In this document: positions 1 to 11,702 of the stretch, in pieces | Layout of the letters: every line of letters starts with the position of its first letter | How positions within the stretch are numbered: position 1 is the first letter of the stretch | Assembly: GCF_030247185.1 (NCBI RefSeq) | Contig: NC_080571.1 | Location: 68,238,172-68,302,171 of the forward strand | DNA length: 64,000 nucleotides | Reading direction: 5' to 3' | Origin: Malaya genurostris | Taxonomy: Eukaryota; Arthropoda; Insecta; Diptera; Culicidae | Translations under genes and position numbers: made by a program | Notes under the pieces: model-generated | Told to the model about the DNA's origin: nothing | Seen by the model: only the letters and a program-made list of their open reading frames with translations | Databases searched by the model: none

Positions 1-1276
1 TTCTAAGTACCAAAAAGACTGTGTACGGCATCCTTTTTCATGACATTTAGCCTCGGACCGATTTTAGCACGGCTCATTTTTGGCAACATAATCGTTCGAA
101 TATGACATATATAAACCATAATATGATGGCAGAATTTTTTTAATTATATTGTTTTAAACTACTTACAGCAATAAATGCTGGAAGAACATAACATCCATAT
201 ACCATTCGAATCAGTTCGTCGAGATCAGCAACTGCGTGTGTGACAAATAATTTCACTCAATTTTCTCGCAGATGGCTAAACCGTTTTCTACAAACTCAGA
301 TTAATATGAAAAGTAGTATACTCCCAAACAAGGTTCCTGAATTACGTTTGGATCCGACTTCTGATCGCGGAACCACAGGATGATATGTGAAACGAAATTA
401 AAATAATGCAATTCATTTTTCTCGTAGATGACTGAACCGATCTAAGATTTAAATGAAATCTAAGAATCATCTATGATTCAAATGAGAGGTCTTAAAATCC
501 TATAAAATTTAGTCAGATCCGACTTCTGGTTTAGGAGATACAGGGTGATTAGTATAAAAATGTCCAGTTCACATAAATTATTCAGGTTTATCGGGTTTGC
601 AGATTTGGATAGTCGATTACCAAATAAATTTATTTCAGTTTGGGCGGTATTCGTTTTTGGATTCGGATTGTAGACCCAAATATTAATTCGCACTACAATT
701 TCTCAAAGATGTCTGCACACTCCTCAGGTAAATTTAACTGATTTCGGCTACACCGATTTTAGAATTCCGTTCATTTTCTCAAAAAGGCCAAATCGAACTT
801 CAAAAACAAAAATTCAAATTTAAGGACTTATGGTCCCATAAAAAATTAACCAATTTTATCCAATTCTGGAATTACAGGATAATGAGTTTTTAAAATTCAT
901 ACAGATAAAGAAGAAATAAATTGTTTGGCGTATTAATTTATGGCCATACGAATCATTTTGGGTTATGCTAGTTCCTGAATACCGGCTCTGGAAGTACCAT
1001 AAATAATGACGAAAAACTCTAAAGTGAAACTTACTTCGGCATCTCATGGAATGCTCAATCGATTGTCACACGTTAAGATTGTAATTCGATACGATTTGCA
1101 GTTTTGACATAACAGGGTAATGAGTGATTAAAATCTCAATTTGTCGTTTAAAACGACGATCATTAAAATAATGTCATGAGAACTAAAACACCTAAGAATA
1201 TCCATGCAAAAAACCCATGCGGACTGATAAAAAAAGGTATCATCTCACTATTAGGTGGATTAATCACGTTTTTTAG
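1..1276 (+). repeat. Dispersed mosquito-type repeat, copy 1 of a direct pair
   Basis: The stretch aligns by eye with 2986-4312 from 'taagtaccaaaaagactgtgta' through 'ctaggtggattaatcacgttt', with scattered substitutions and small indels. It contains recurring blocks seen across the window ('atccgacttc', 'cattcgaatcagttcgtcga', 'tttctcgcagatgg') and ends in the 'aggtggatta' motif that closes other members of this repeat group. The left boundary may lie outside the window. There is no meaningful open frame. I see no transposase or RT, so it is non-autonomous or decayed. Confidence 0.75.
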
Positions 1277-1699
1277 AGTGTATATATAGCAATTGATTTG
1301 ATACCGTTTGACCGTTTAAGGGTTATAGTGTTGAAAATTACTATTCGGTTTTAAAAAATTGCGTTTGTATTTTATTCTTTCTGTGACCCTTAGTGCGCTC
1401 CGCAATTGACATGGCAGGCCTCGACGAATTATGCGAACTTTCGTTATCGCGCTTCTTCTTGGCCTTTGCCGTTCATATTAGCTTTTTAAAACTAAAGCAT
1501 TTGGAAAGTTGCTCCATGAAAGATTTACGATATGTAACTGTCATAATGTTATTCGGGATTTATTTCTAGTCCCTAGAGGTGCCACTTTCTCCCATATTAA
1601 ACACTGCTCGGTGCATTTTTCTTGAACTCAAAGCAACTGAATGTTGGTTTTATTTGCTTTTGTTCAATGCGCAGTCCGCACTGCGAACGGTTCACTACA
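1277..1699. other. Unassigned spacer
   Basis: AT-rich single-copy-looking DNA between two repeat copies. I see no gene, RNA or terminal repeat in it. Confidence 0.5.
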
Positions 1700-2560
1700 C
1701 TAATTATTTCATTAGATCTTTGCCTTTCTCATACCGAAAGGTTATACAATCGCTGTGAAAACCGACTTTTTTTGTCATATACCATTCCACTCAGCTCGAC
1801 GAACTGAGAAAATGTCTGTGTGTGTATGTATGTATGTATGTGTGTATGTGTCCAATAATGTCGCTCGATTTTCTCAGAGATGGCGTAACCGATTTTCACA
1901 AACTTAGATTCAAACGAGAGGTCTTATAGTCGCATAGATCGCTTTTGAATTTTATCCCGATCCGACTTCCGATTCCGGATTAACAAGGCAATATGCGCAA
2001 ATCTATAAGAAAATGCGCACTCAATTTTCTCGGAAATTTCTCAACCGATTTTTACAATCTAAAAAGCAAATGGAAGGTCTTGAAATTATTTAAAAAGCTC
2101 TCGTAAAGTTGATCCAGATCCGACTTCCGGTTGCGATTAGTAAAAATTTTAAAAATCATGAATATTTTTTTAACAAGCGATGGCGAAACGAGGTGCACAA
2201 ATCTACTTTGGAACTACTGGGTCACAGTTTCCGCTTCCGAACGCATCAATAATAGTGAAGAAAAACTTCAAAAACGGAACTCTCTTCGATTTATCAGCAT
2301 CTGTTAAACCAATTTTCACAAATCATGATTCAAATTAAAGCTCTCAGTGTCTTAAACGATACTGTGCAATTTCACACAGATCCGACTTCCGGTTCCGAAA
2401 TTATGGGGCAATGAGTATCAAAACTGTCAAACTGTCATACAAAATGATTCAAAATCGGTACGTGCTGGTACGGAAGAAGAAGAAAACAAACCCGCCTAAC
2501 ACACAGCGTGCTTTGTTGAACTTTGTATAGCGTGTAGGGTTGCCACATTTAAATCTTGAC
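1700..2560 (+). repeat. Fragment of the 'tgcctttctcat' repeat family
   Basis: It starts near 'ttgcctttctcataccgaaag', followed by 'gttatacaatcgctgtgaaaaccgac', 'cattccactcagctcgacga' and a short TGTA/TG microsatellite (about 1816-1850), the same order as at 8283. It then has about four degenerate internal units, each with 'ctcaattttctcggaa', 'cgatttttacaa' and 'gatccgacttccggtt'. The right terminal motif is not recognisable, so the copy looks truncated. Confidence 0.7.
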
Positions 2561-2985
2561 ATAACTGTTTACAAATTGAAAATGTGATGATAGTTTATAC
2601 CGAAGGAAGTCTTTGATTTTATTCAAGTTTGAAAAAAAGGAACTTGACAGAATCACCCAGAACGCTATTGAATGGTTTTGAGATCGGATGTTTACTTTTT
2701 GAGTTATACGAAGTTTAATGTCAATTTTTTTTTTTGTTTTTTGACAGTATCTGTCACACTTGACCTTGAAAACAGAATATGTTTCTATACTTAGATTCCT
2801 CATGGTAATAGTTATCCAACAAGCCATAGATTGTTAAAATCCGTCCATTTTCAACGGAGATATCGACATTTTTGTGTAAGCGACTTTTCCTCCTATTCCA
2901 GCAGTAGGAGTTTTGAGCGCTGTATTACAAAGCAATGCTTGGGAGCAACGTGAAACACGATTTTTATACTGTTACATATAATTGT
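2561..2985. other. Unassigned spacer
   Basis: AT-rich sequence. A 92-codon minus-strand open frame (2549-2827) shows no recognisable motif and is probably chance. Confidence 0.4.
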
Positions 2986-4312
2986 TCCTAAGTACCAAAA
3001 AGACTGTGTACAGTAACCTTTTTTATGAAAATTGGTCCCGGACCGATTTTAGCCCGGTTCGTTTTTGGCAACATAATCATTCAAATATGACATATGTAAA
3101 CCAGATGATATCAGCAGTTTCGGGTTGAAAGTAATTTAGTAATTATATTGATTTAAACTACTTACAGCAATAAATGCTGGAAGAACATAACACCCATATA
3201 CCATTCGACTCAGTTCGTCGAGATCAGTAAATGCGTGTGCAACAAATAATTTCACTCAATTTTCTCGGAGATCGCTAAACCGTTTTCTACAAACTCAGAT
3301 TCATATGAAAAGTAGTGTACTCCCAAACAAGGCTCCTGAATTACGTTTGGATCCGACTACTGATTGCGGAACCAACAGGATGATGTGTGAAACGAAATTA
3401 AAATAATGCAATTCATTTTTCTCGTACTGAACCGATCTAAGATTCAAATGAAATCTAAGAATCATCTATGATTCAAATGAGAGGTCTTAAAATCCTATAA
3501 AACATCCTACTTTTTAGTCAGATCCGACTGCCGGTTTAGTAGATATAGGGTGATTAGTATAAAAATGTCCATTTCACATAAATTAATCAGGTTTATCGGG
3601 TTTGCAGATTTGGATAGTCGATTACTAAATAAATTTATTTCAGTTTAAGCGGTATTCGTTTTTGGATTCGGAATGTACCCCCAAATTTTAATTCGCACTA
3701 CAATTTCTCAAAGATGTCTACACACTCCTCAGGTGAATTTAACTGATTTCGGCTAAACCGATTTTAGAATTCCGGTTCCAGTATCGAATCGTTTCTCGAA
3801 GCTCAATCATTTTCTCAAAAAGGCCAAATCGAACTTCAAAAACAAAAATTCAAATTAAAGGACTTAAGGTCCCATACAAAATTGGTGAATTTTATCCGAT
3901 TCTGGAATTAAAGATGATGAGTTTTTCAAATTCATACCGATATAGAAGATGTAAATTGTTTGGCGTGTTAATTTATGGTCATACGAATCATTTTGGGTTA
4001 TGCTAGTTCCTGAATACCGGCTCTGGAAGTATCATAAATAATGACGAAAAACTCTAAAGTGGAACTTACTTCGACATCTCATGGAATGTTCAATCGATTG
4101 TCACACGTTAAGATTGAAATTCGATACGATTTGCAGTTTCGAAATTACAGGGTAATGAGTGATTAAAATCTCAATTTTCCGTTTAAAACGACGATAATTA
4201 AAATAATATCATGAGAACTAAAACACCTAAGAATATCCATGCAGAAAACACATGCGGATTGATAAAAAAAAGGTATGATCTCACTGCTAGGTGGATTAAT
4301 CACGTTTTTATA
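2986..4312 (+). repeat. Dispersed mosquito-type repeat, copy 2 of a direct pair
   Basis: Direct repeat of 1-1276, beginning 'ttcctaagtaccaaaaagac' and ending 'gctaggtggattaatcacgt'. It carries about 45 bases near 3775-3815 ('ttccagtatcgaatcg...') missing from copy 1. The copies diverge by scattered substitutions, so they are old insertions or an old duplication. Confidence 0.75.
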
Positions 4313-6880
4313 TAAGCAAGGCAAAAATTATGTTTATACGTTATATGCAGCAAAAGATATTCACGATCGAATATTTAACACTTTCTCAGAGAGCAATTGT
4401 TTTTTGAAAAGGCGCTCCATGATAATTAACGACAAAATCGGTTGACATCAAAACACTAGATACTGCCGGGCTCAATTTTATTCTAATCAGAAAAAGAAAG
4501 AAAACTAAAACTGATTGAAAACCACTACAGCTTTTTATATATTTTGATAGTTGCGCTAGTTAAGCATACCTTCGATTCCTACTTATTTTGAATGACAACT
4601 TGTTGCAGACGTGATGAAAAAAAAAAACAACCATGGGCAGACAGGAATCTTGCCAAGTCAAAGTTTGGGGCAGCGTGGCGACTAAAGACCTAGTGACCTG
4701 AATTCGGAATGCCCGATTTGGTTGGAAACTTCTTTGAACCGATTATTCGTTTGATCAAAGTGGACCATAAAAGTTCTTTGAAATGTTGACATCAAAGAAG
4801 CACTAAGAAAGTAAAATAAAAAAATTACTGTTCGATGGATTTTGGATAAAATCATTTTCTATTGAAAATTTTTGGCTAGAACAAAATAGAAACTGAGTAC
4901 TCAAACAAATTGCCAAACCAAATGACTTGTGGTTTTATACAAAAGCGGTCTGCTTCTCGCAGTAACACACATACAGAAAGAGAGAGAGAGAGAGCCATAT
5001 TCAATGAAATAAGAAAAAGGAGAGAAAAAAACTAGTCCTTTCTTGGCAACGTACCACTAGCATCGCACCCACACGGAAACGGATTCTATTCTATTGACAA
5101 ACCCGATTTCAAAAGATAGTTCCCGGAACTTACGAAAGCCGTTGGCACTATATTTATGCTTTTCGATTAAGTTTCCGTCGGTTGAAAAGTTTTCTATGGA
5201 AAACTGATTTTAATAACCAATCTCAAGGACTATTAGCTCCATTGCCATAAAATTGGATTCGCTCAGCAGGCATACAAAAGGAAAAATAATTACTTTTTTC
5301 GTGTTACGTTATCCGGAGAGAGAGACAGAGATGGAAAGAAAAAACGACGACGAAAATCCCTTTTCTTCATCACTTCACCTACTTGATTCATGGCTGGAGC
5401 ACACATCCCACGTCCCGACAAAAAGCGATAATAAATTTGTGACTAATAAAACCCAGCTAGAAATTGTTCAAGATTTTACGCTCTATTGGAACCGCTGCAC
5501 CGCTCCTGACCGCGCGGATCCCCATCATCCTTATCTATATGCCATGGATCTCCGGGAATGGAATGGAGTCGACGCTGATGCTACGAGTAGCGTCGCATCG
5601 TCGAGAGATGCACTTTTTGCTTTCCGATGGTGCTATCGGAAGAAAGGAAACAAGGTTCACGATTAAATCGAACGTGAAAGTGGAGACTGAAATGATTTTG
5701 TACTAGCTCTGGGAGGTTGTGTGTGTGTGTGTATGTGTGTGTGTGTGAGTGTGTCGCCAAGCAACTGGGAAAAACGACGGTGTTAAAATCAAACCACTTC
5801 CGTTCGAGGATGATGGTGTCGGCACTGGCAGGGACTGAGCTTAAGATGAGTTTGGCGGAGTTCAGGAACACACGCGTCGCCCGATTCTGTTGCGAAACTC
5901 TGAACTCGAATCTGCGGTCGTTTTGCATCCTGAAAAAGATGAAAATTAAAAAAAAAAAAACGACTCAGTGTACAAAGGCGAAAAGAAACTGGCATTGGAA
6001 AGATGGCATGAATCGTTGGGAAACGAGGATCACTTGCTGCCGTAATTTCAGAGAATAGTTTTTTTTTCATTAGCAGTTCCTAAAACACGTTGAACATAAA
6101 CTAAGCATACTCGAAGCTTGAGCACAAAAAGCAAGAGCTTTGTTATTGAATAAGAAAAAACGAAGAACGTAAAACCATTCAACGGCACAACGTGCACCGG
6201 ACTAGTCCACCGACCTGGATGTCGACGTACTTCCAAGCTTTCGGACCAAGATTTAGGAAACGACAAGGCAAACCCTGGGATGTCGCATTTCGTGCCACCA
6301 TATCGATATTATGGCGTCTGTTTTGGCGAAGGGAAATAATGCTTAAGTTATTACCTTCATGCTGGAAAGCGATAAATTTTCAAAGCTTTTCTTTTGTCCT
6401 TTTTGGTTTCGTTCCCTGAAAGAAAAGTTCCCAGTGTGGAACAGCTGAATGGAAAGTACGGCAACGATTCGAGGAATTTTCAATATTAGGAAAATTTTAA
6501 CCGCTCGTGTGTTATGTGGGCGATTCAAAATTATGATAACACGTGATCTTATTAAAAATGCCTTTCGGATCCACTGGAGTTACTTGTTCCCCTGGGGGGC
6601 TCAGCTGTTTTTTTACTTCCGTCGATGATCGATTGTTCGAGAAGCAGGCGTGCAGTTATTGCTCGTTGGATTCTAAACGGTAGACATTATCGGAAAAAAT
6701 AGAACCCAGTTGAGCTTCGTTATTGATCGTAATCGAAAGTACCCTCAGCTGAGTACAGTAGGTGAAGAGCTAGGGGTGGGACTAATCAGAAAAAGTTATG
6801 CTTAGCAAAGCAATTCTACAGCTACTAAGAATCCTCCCAGATGGAAACTGAAGAACATAACAACTGACTAGGTGGACATT
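4313..6880. other. Unassigned region with microsatellites
   Basis: No recognisable gene. It holds a short (AG)n run at about 4978-4995 and a (GT)n run at about 5718-5750. An open frame at 5253-5666 (+, 137 codons) has no motif I recognise, no convincing coding composition and several overlapping alternative frames, so I do not call it a gene. A host exon here cannot be excluded from one window. Confidence 0.4.
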
Positions 6881-7504
6881 GAATTTGGGAACTAAAATTC
6901 AGCTTCAATCCAGAATTCAGCTGTTCCAGGTCTTAAATTAAATTCCAGAATTAGAGTAAAGAGAACAGGACCAGAACTCAGTTCTCTATTCCAAATTCAG
7001 ATCAAGAACCAAGGTCCAGAATTTAGTTCCATAATTCATGTCAAGAATTCAGGTTCAGATTTTAGTAGCAATTCCAGAATTCTGATATTGTAACATTGGT
7101 TGTGGCACTGAATATTAGTTTTTGATTCTGCATCTGACTTTCGAAAATGAATTCAGGAACTTAAACTCGGGAATTCTGTTCCAAAAGAGCGGTCCAAAAT
7201 TCGGGGTCGAAATTCAGTTTCAGAATTCCATGCTTGAATTCAGATTCTGAGTTCAGTTTCAGAATTGTAGCTCAGAATTTTGGAACTTGAATTGATTTCT
7301 CTGGCATTCGGAATCTTTGGAATATATAATTCAAGTTCAGCCAAGAATCCAGAATTAAATTCCAATATTCTAGCCTAATATTCGGTTCCACAAATGAGTT
7401 CCAAATTCAGTTTAAATTCACAAATTTATTACCAAAATTTATGCTCAGACCGCAAATCAAGAAATCAGGTTCAGTCTTGTTCCAAAATTTGGTTCCAAAA
7501 TTTT
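6881..7504 (+). repeat. Degenerate GAATTC/TTCCAGAATT-rich repeat
   Basis: Loosely periodic 'gaattcagttccagaatt' words recur through the stretch. At 6946-7040 it contains a diverged version of the block found at 11392, 13212 and 14318 ('agagtaaagagaacaggacc', 'cagttctct'). The same word set recurs at 9960-10080 and 60000-60400. Confidence 0.6.
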
Positions 7505-8282
7505 TCTTACTATTTTTCACATTTTTCATCTTCTGACACTTTTGACTCGTTTTGCTCTTTTTACTTTCTGCAATCATTTTACCCTTCTTAGTTTTTAAGC
7601 CGCTCTTGAGCATTTTACTCCTTCGACGTATTTCACTTATTCTTTCTTATTTTACTCTCTCATTTCTTTTTTCTTTGTTTCTCTTTCGAGGTCGAAATAG
7701 TTATTTTTTCAAATTCTTTACTGATTTAACTTTTTTACAATTTTTGTGAATTCTCGTCTCTTCTCTTTCGCTCTTTACTCGTTTTGTCCTATTTCCCTTT
7801 TCCAACACTTTCTATTTTTTTCTATTTTATTAACCCTTAAGTATTTTTACTATGCACTCATTCGACTATTTTGACTCTCCTGACTCTCATTCTCTTTTTA
7901 CCCATTTTACTCATATTACTCTCTTTACGCTTTTTATTCTTCTAAATTATTTTACTCTTTGTAATCTTTTCACAAATTTTACCTCTCTAGTTCTCGTCAC
8001 TTTTTTTTCTCTTCTTACACTTTTCAATCTGTTATTTTTTAATCTTTCCACTCATTTTACATATTCTATTTTTTACTCCTCTTGCTCTCTTCACTTTTTC
8101 ATTCTCCCTATTCTTTTACTTTTTCTACTCATATTTTATTTTTCCTACTCATTTTACTCCTCTTATTCTTGCTACTCCTTTTACTTCCTTTTACTATTTT
8201 ACCAATTTTTACGCGTTATATTCCTAAAAACATTATTTAGTCTTCCTACTCTTTTTGCTCTCTTTCTTCTTTTTACTCATTT
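7505..8282 (+). repeat. Degenerate (TTTTTACTC)n minisatellite
   Basis: Pyrimidine-rich decayed array of a 9-bp unit close to 'tttttactc'. Because the unit is three codons long, one frame stays open (7852-8298) and gives Phe/Thr/Leu/Ser-rich peptide. That is a by-product of the array and not a gene. Confidence 0.65.
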
Positions 8283-8963
8283 TGCCTTTCTCATATAGAA
8301 AGGTTATGCAATCACTGTGAAAACCGACTTTTGAACCGAGGCCGAGTGTCATATACCATTCGACTCAGTTCGTCGAGTACGCAAAATGTCTGTGTGTGTA
8401 TGGATGAGTGTGTATGTGTGTGCGTATGTGTGCATGTAACGTTTTTTTGCACTAACTTTTCTCGGAAATGGCTGAACCGATTTTCAAAAACTTAGATTCA
8501 AATGAAAGGTATTGAGGTCCTATAAAAAATTCCTGAATTTTGTTTGTATCCGACTTCCGGCTCCGTAGTTATGGGGTAAAATGTGCAAAAAAAAAGGAAA
8601 TATGTGCTCTAACTTTTCTCATAGATGGCGCGACCGATTTTCACAAACTTAGGTTCAAATGAAAGGTCCTGTGGTCCCATACCTAATTCCTGAATTTCAT
8701 GCGGATCCGACTTAGATATACGATAAAGTGGGTTAAAAATTGTATACCATCACTGAAAATGGGGAAAAACCTTACAAAGTTTTCTAAATCGACCTCAAAT
8801 CTTTTCCAATTGATAGTTTTTATCAGTAGACGGTCAAACAAACCGATTTCGGTTATTCTTTTAAGAATCGAAGAAAATTATTTTGAAGAACCACAGTTTT
8901 ATATATGATAGTATGATTGATATGAGAAAGGCATGATTACACCACTAGGTGGATTAAAACAGG
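8283..8963 (+). mobile_element. Non-autonomous element with 'tgcctttctcatat' inverted ends
   Basis: The left end 'tgcctttctcatat' (8283-8296) is matched by its exact reverse complement at 8920-8933, followed by 'tacaccactaggtggatta'. Inside are the block 'gttatgcaatcactgtgaaaaccga', 'cattcgactcagttcgtcga', a TG microsatellite (8387-8435), then two ~155-bp units with 'cttttctc', 'gattttca' and 'atccgacttccgg'. There is no transposase. It interrupts the TTTTTACTC array, which resumes at about 8975. I recognise the family as common in mosquito DNA but do not know its mobilising enzyme. Confidence 0.7.
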
Positions 8964-9135
8964 TTTACTGTTTACACTAACTTCACTCTTACCACTTATT
9001 TCACTATTTTCATTCTGTTATTGTTTTTTTACTCCTTTCAGTCTCAGTACTTACTCTACTCATTTTACTTTTTACTTTTGTCGTGAATACGACTTACTTT
9101 ACTATGGGCGCCTTTTCAAAATTTACCCTCTACAA
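8964..9135. repeat. Residual TTTTTACTC-like array
   Basis: Decayed 'ttttactc' words ('actcttacc', 'tactcattttac') continue the array seen before 8283. Confidence 0.5.
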
Positions 9136-9440
9136 CAGGGGTTCCCAAACTATTTTGAGTCATGGACCCCTTACTAAAATTAACTTAGGCTTCAGACCCC
9201 CATCCACAAATTCAATTTCTTACTTTTTAATTTTTATGTCAAATACTTACCAATTTCTGCGGATGGTCAAATAAACACAACTTTTTTAGCGTAAATTTTT
9301 CAAATAATAACTTATATCAAACAATAGGGGGTCGATTTCTAGACCTCGTCCACCCCCATAGTCAGTTTTCGTTTATGTCGACCCCCGCAAAAAGCATATC
9401 GACCCCAAGGGGTCTATATCGACCACTTTGGGAACCCCTG
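9136..9440. mobile_element. hAT-type MITE with 8-bp target duplication
   Basis: The termini are CAGGGGTTCCCAAA (9136-9149) and its reverse complement ending at 9440. Perfect 8-bp direct repeats CTCTACAA flank it at 9128-9135 and 9441-9448. An 8-bp duplication with CAGGGG-type ends is the signature of hAT-superfamily non-autonomous elements. The 305-bp interior has no coding potential and contains 'gaccccc' and 'ggggtc' words repeated in both orientations. Confidence 0.88.
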
Positions 9441-9448
9441 CTCTACAA

Positions 9449-9649
9449 GAATGGACTGAACTTTATCGCGAATATCTCTTGATGTGCTTAACCCAACAAC
9501 ATAATTTTTTCTACAAGCTATTGGAAATATGATCAGGAATTTGTAATTAAATTTTCAACAGCATGAGAAAACCATAAATAATTGAAAAAACAAACTTTTC
9601 TAAAACTTTTGGAAGTAATGAGAAAAATTCATCACGCTTGCTTGCCTTT
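9449..9649. other. Unassigned spacer
   Basis: AT-rich, no feature seen. Confidence 0.4.
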
Positions 9650-10126
9650 TTCGCACCCAGACGACGGTTTTGAGGTGGTCAAGCACATATCAGTTCCGAT
9701 TATCTACTGGACGAGTATAAAAGGTAAACTTTAATTGGATATCGTTCATTTCTTCTAGTGCTTCAGACGGAACCGGATGTCGAGGTGAGGTTCTCCCGCC
9801 AACATCAGTAAGAACAAACCAAGTATAAAGCCTCAAACGCTCAGGGCGTGCTCTCATTTGGACTTTGGTCATCAGGTGGAGCAGTCGGCAATGAAAGCAG
9901 ACCTTTTGCGTGCTATAAAGCCTCAAAGTGCTTTTATTTGGACTTCAATCGTCGGGAGGAGAATTTAGTTTCAAAATTATGTTTCAGGAGCTTAGTTCCG
10001 GAATACAGGTTATAGAATTCAGAACCTTCATGTTGGAACTGAATATAGTTTCGAAACTAGTTCAAAAACTAAATTGCAATTGAATTTTGAGCCTGTTCAA
10101 AGTTCTGAATGTATTTTTCGAACTCC
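9650..10126 (+). repeat. Dispersed repeat with 'ataaagcctcaaa' blocks
   Basis: 'tataaagcctcaaa' occurs near 9819 and 9914 within similar contexts ('gcagaccttttgcgtgctat...'), and again at 59922-59975 ('acagatcttctgcgtggtat...'). In both places a GAATTC-rich degenerate tract follows. A further shared block ('atccagttatgtctatgacatt' at about 10805, 'atccagtcatgttgatgacatc' at about 61550) suggests one long decayed element of more than 1 kb. Confidence 0.55.
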
Positions 10127-10134
10127 GGTCCAGT

Positions 10135-10495
10135 CAGTGATGCCACTTTTCGTTGAAGTCAAATCCGTAGATTTGGTTCCAAGTGTACTTATACTAGTAC
10201 ATTTACATAAACTTACCAGCTTTTTAAGCTCTAATCCACAAAAGCAGGCTTCCAATAATGACAGATCGATGGCTAATAGATACATGATTACAATTTTAAT
10301 TGGACAACAAAAATATGCAGACGATGTAACAATATTTAATAATTTTCCTTTGAAATCAAGAGATATAATGCTACATCAGGAGATTTCTGGTGAAATAATG
10401 CTAAATCCGTAGATTTCATATGATTCATCCGTAGATCCGTAGAAAAGACAGAAATCCGTAGATCTACGGATAAATCCGTAAGGTTGACATCTCTG
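10135..10495. mobile_element. hAT-type MITE with 8-bp target duplication
   Basis: The ends are CAGTGATGCCAC (from 10135) and, read on the other strand, CAGAGATGTCAAC (from 10495). Perfect 8-bp direct repeats GGTCCAGT lie at 10127-10134 and 10496-10503. The 3' part is rich in 'atccgtagat' words in both orientations (10399-10482). There is no transposase. The open frame that spans its left edge (10074-10412) is chance. Confidence 0.85.
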
Positions 10496-10503
10496 GGTCC
10501 AGT

Positions 10504-10834
10504 CGCTAATTTCTGAATTCTTTGAGTCGGTTATTTTTAGAACCATTAACATATTCCCAAAGAACTATGCGGAATTTTACTTTACTGTACTATATACGGT
10601 TATTTTTTCAACCAATTGGAGTTCGTAGTTGTAGGAACTTTCTATTAATTTACTATATAACATGCATAGCACCGACTCAGTTTAGGTGTATCGGTTCAAA
10701 TTCTAGAAGTAAAAAGGGGAAAGCTGGCATAATTATTACAAGTTATCAACTAACTGATATTCGGAAGTAAGAAGAAAGCGTTCCAGTTATATTCGTATTC
10801 ACGACATCCAGTTATGTCTATGACATTACACACC
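10504..10834. other. Unassigned, probably decayed repeat
   Basis: The end at about 10755-10834 resembles 61500-61585; otherwise no feature is seen. Confidence 0.4.
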
Positions 10835-11391
10835 CGTACTTTTTTTACTCTTTCAACTCTATTTACTCTTTTATGTCTTATTCACTTTTTTCTATTCTTT
10901 TCACTTTATCAGTCTTTTTTCTCATCTTGCTCTTTAAACTCCTATTATTCTCTTTTTACTCCTTTTACTCACTTTACTTTGTTTACTATTTTAACTCTTT
11001 TGACTCTTTTGACTCTTTTACTCTTCTTACTCTCTTTACTCTTTTTACTATTTTCACTCTTTTAACTCTCTTTACTCTTCTTACTCTTTTTACTCTTTTT
11101 ACTCTTTTTAATCTTTTTACTCTTATTACTCTTTTTACTCTCTTTACTCTTTTTACTCTTTTTACTACGTTTATTCTTTTTAATCTTTCTACTCTTTTTA
11201 GTTTTTTTACTATTTTTATTCTTTTTAATCTTTTTATTCTTTTTAATCATATTATTCTTTTTAATCTTTTTACTCTTTTTACTTTTTTTACTCATTTTAC
11301 CCTTTTCATTCTTTTTACTCTTTTTACTCTTTTCACTCCTTTACTCTTTTTACTCTAGTTACTCTTTTTTAATCTTTTTGTCTTTTTTACT
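10835..11391 (+). repeat. (TTTTTACTC)n minisatellite, main array
   Basis: About 60 copies of a 9-bp unit 'tttttactc' with variants (tttttaatc, tttttattc, ctttactc). The unit is three codons, so plus-strand frames give Leu-Phe-Thr repeats (10873-11358) and the minus strand gives Lys/Ser repeats (11062-11295). These are not genes. Confidence 0.93.
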
Positions 11392-11506
11392 CATTAGATC
11401 CAGAATTAGATTAAAGAAAACAGGACCAGAATTCAGTTCTCTTTCTCGAATTCAAATCAAGAATTTAGCATCAAGATCCGAAATTCAGCTGAAGGATTCT
11501 GAGTTA
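11392..11506 (+). repeat. Shared array-flanking block, copy A
   Basis: 'agatccagaattagattaaa' through 'attcagctgaaggattctga'. It is nearly identical to 14318-14430 and, as a shorter version, to 13212-13294. In each case it follows or precedes a satellite array, so the arrays sit inside copies of one larger dispersed repeat. Confidence 0.85.
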
Positions 11507-11702
11507 CTCTTTTTAGTCTTTTTACTGTTTTTACTCTTTTTACTTTTTTAACTTTGTTTATTTATTTTACTCTTTTTACTTTTTTCACTCTTTTTACTCT
11601 TGTTACTCTTTTTACTATTTTCACTCGTTTTACTCTCTTAGCTTTGTTTACCCTATTTACTCATTTTACTTTTTATACTCTTTTTACTTTTTTTACTTTT
11701 AA
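11507..11702 (+). repeat. (TTTTTACTC)n minisatellite, second array
   Basis: The 9-bp unit resumes immediately after the shared block and is broken at 11703 by unrelated sequence. It resumes again at 12866. Confidence 0.9.

Noticed and set aside
1..4312. LTR retrotransposon with 1.3-kb LTRs at 1-1276 and 2986-4312
   Set aside because: No TG...CA ends, no primer-binding site or gag/pol between the copies, and the same repeat words occur dispersed elsewhere.
5253..5666. 137-codon open frame that might be a host exon
   Set aside because: No domain, no splice context I can defend, and several competing frames.
7852..8298. 148-codon hydrophobic Phe/Leu/Thr/Ser protein, and similar ones at 10873-11358 and 12845-13120
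   Set aside because: Translation of the 9-bp TTTTTACTC array. The membrane-like look comes only from T-rich codons.
10074..10412. 112-codon open frame
   Set aside because: It crosses the left edge of a hAT MITE and has no motif.
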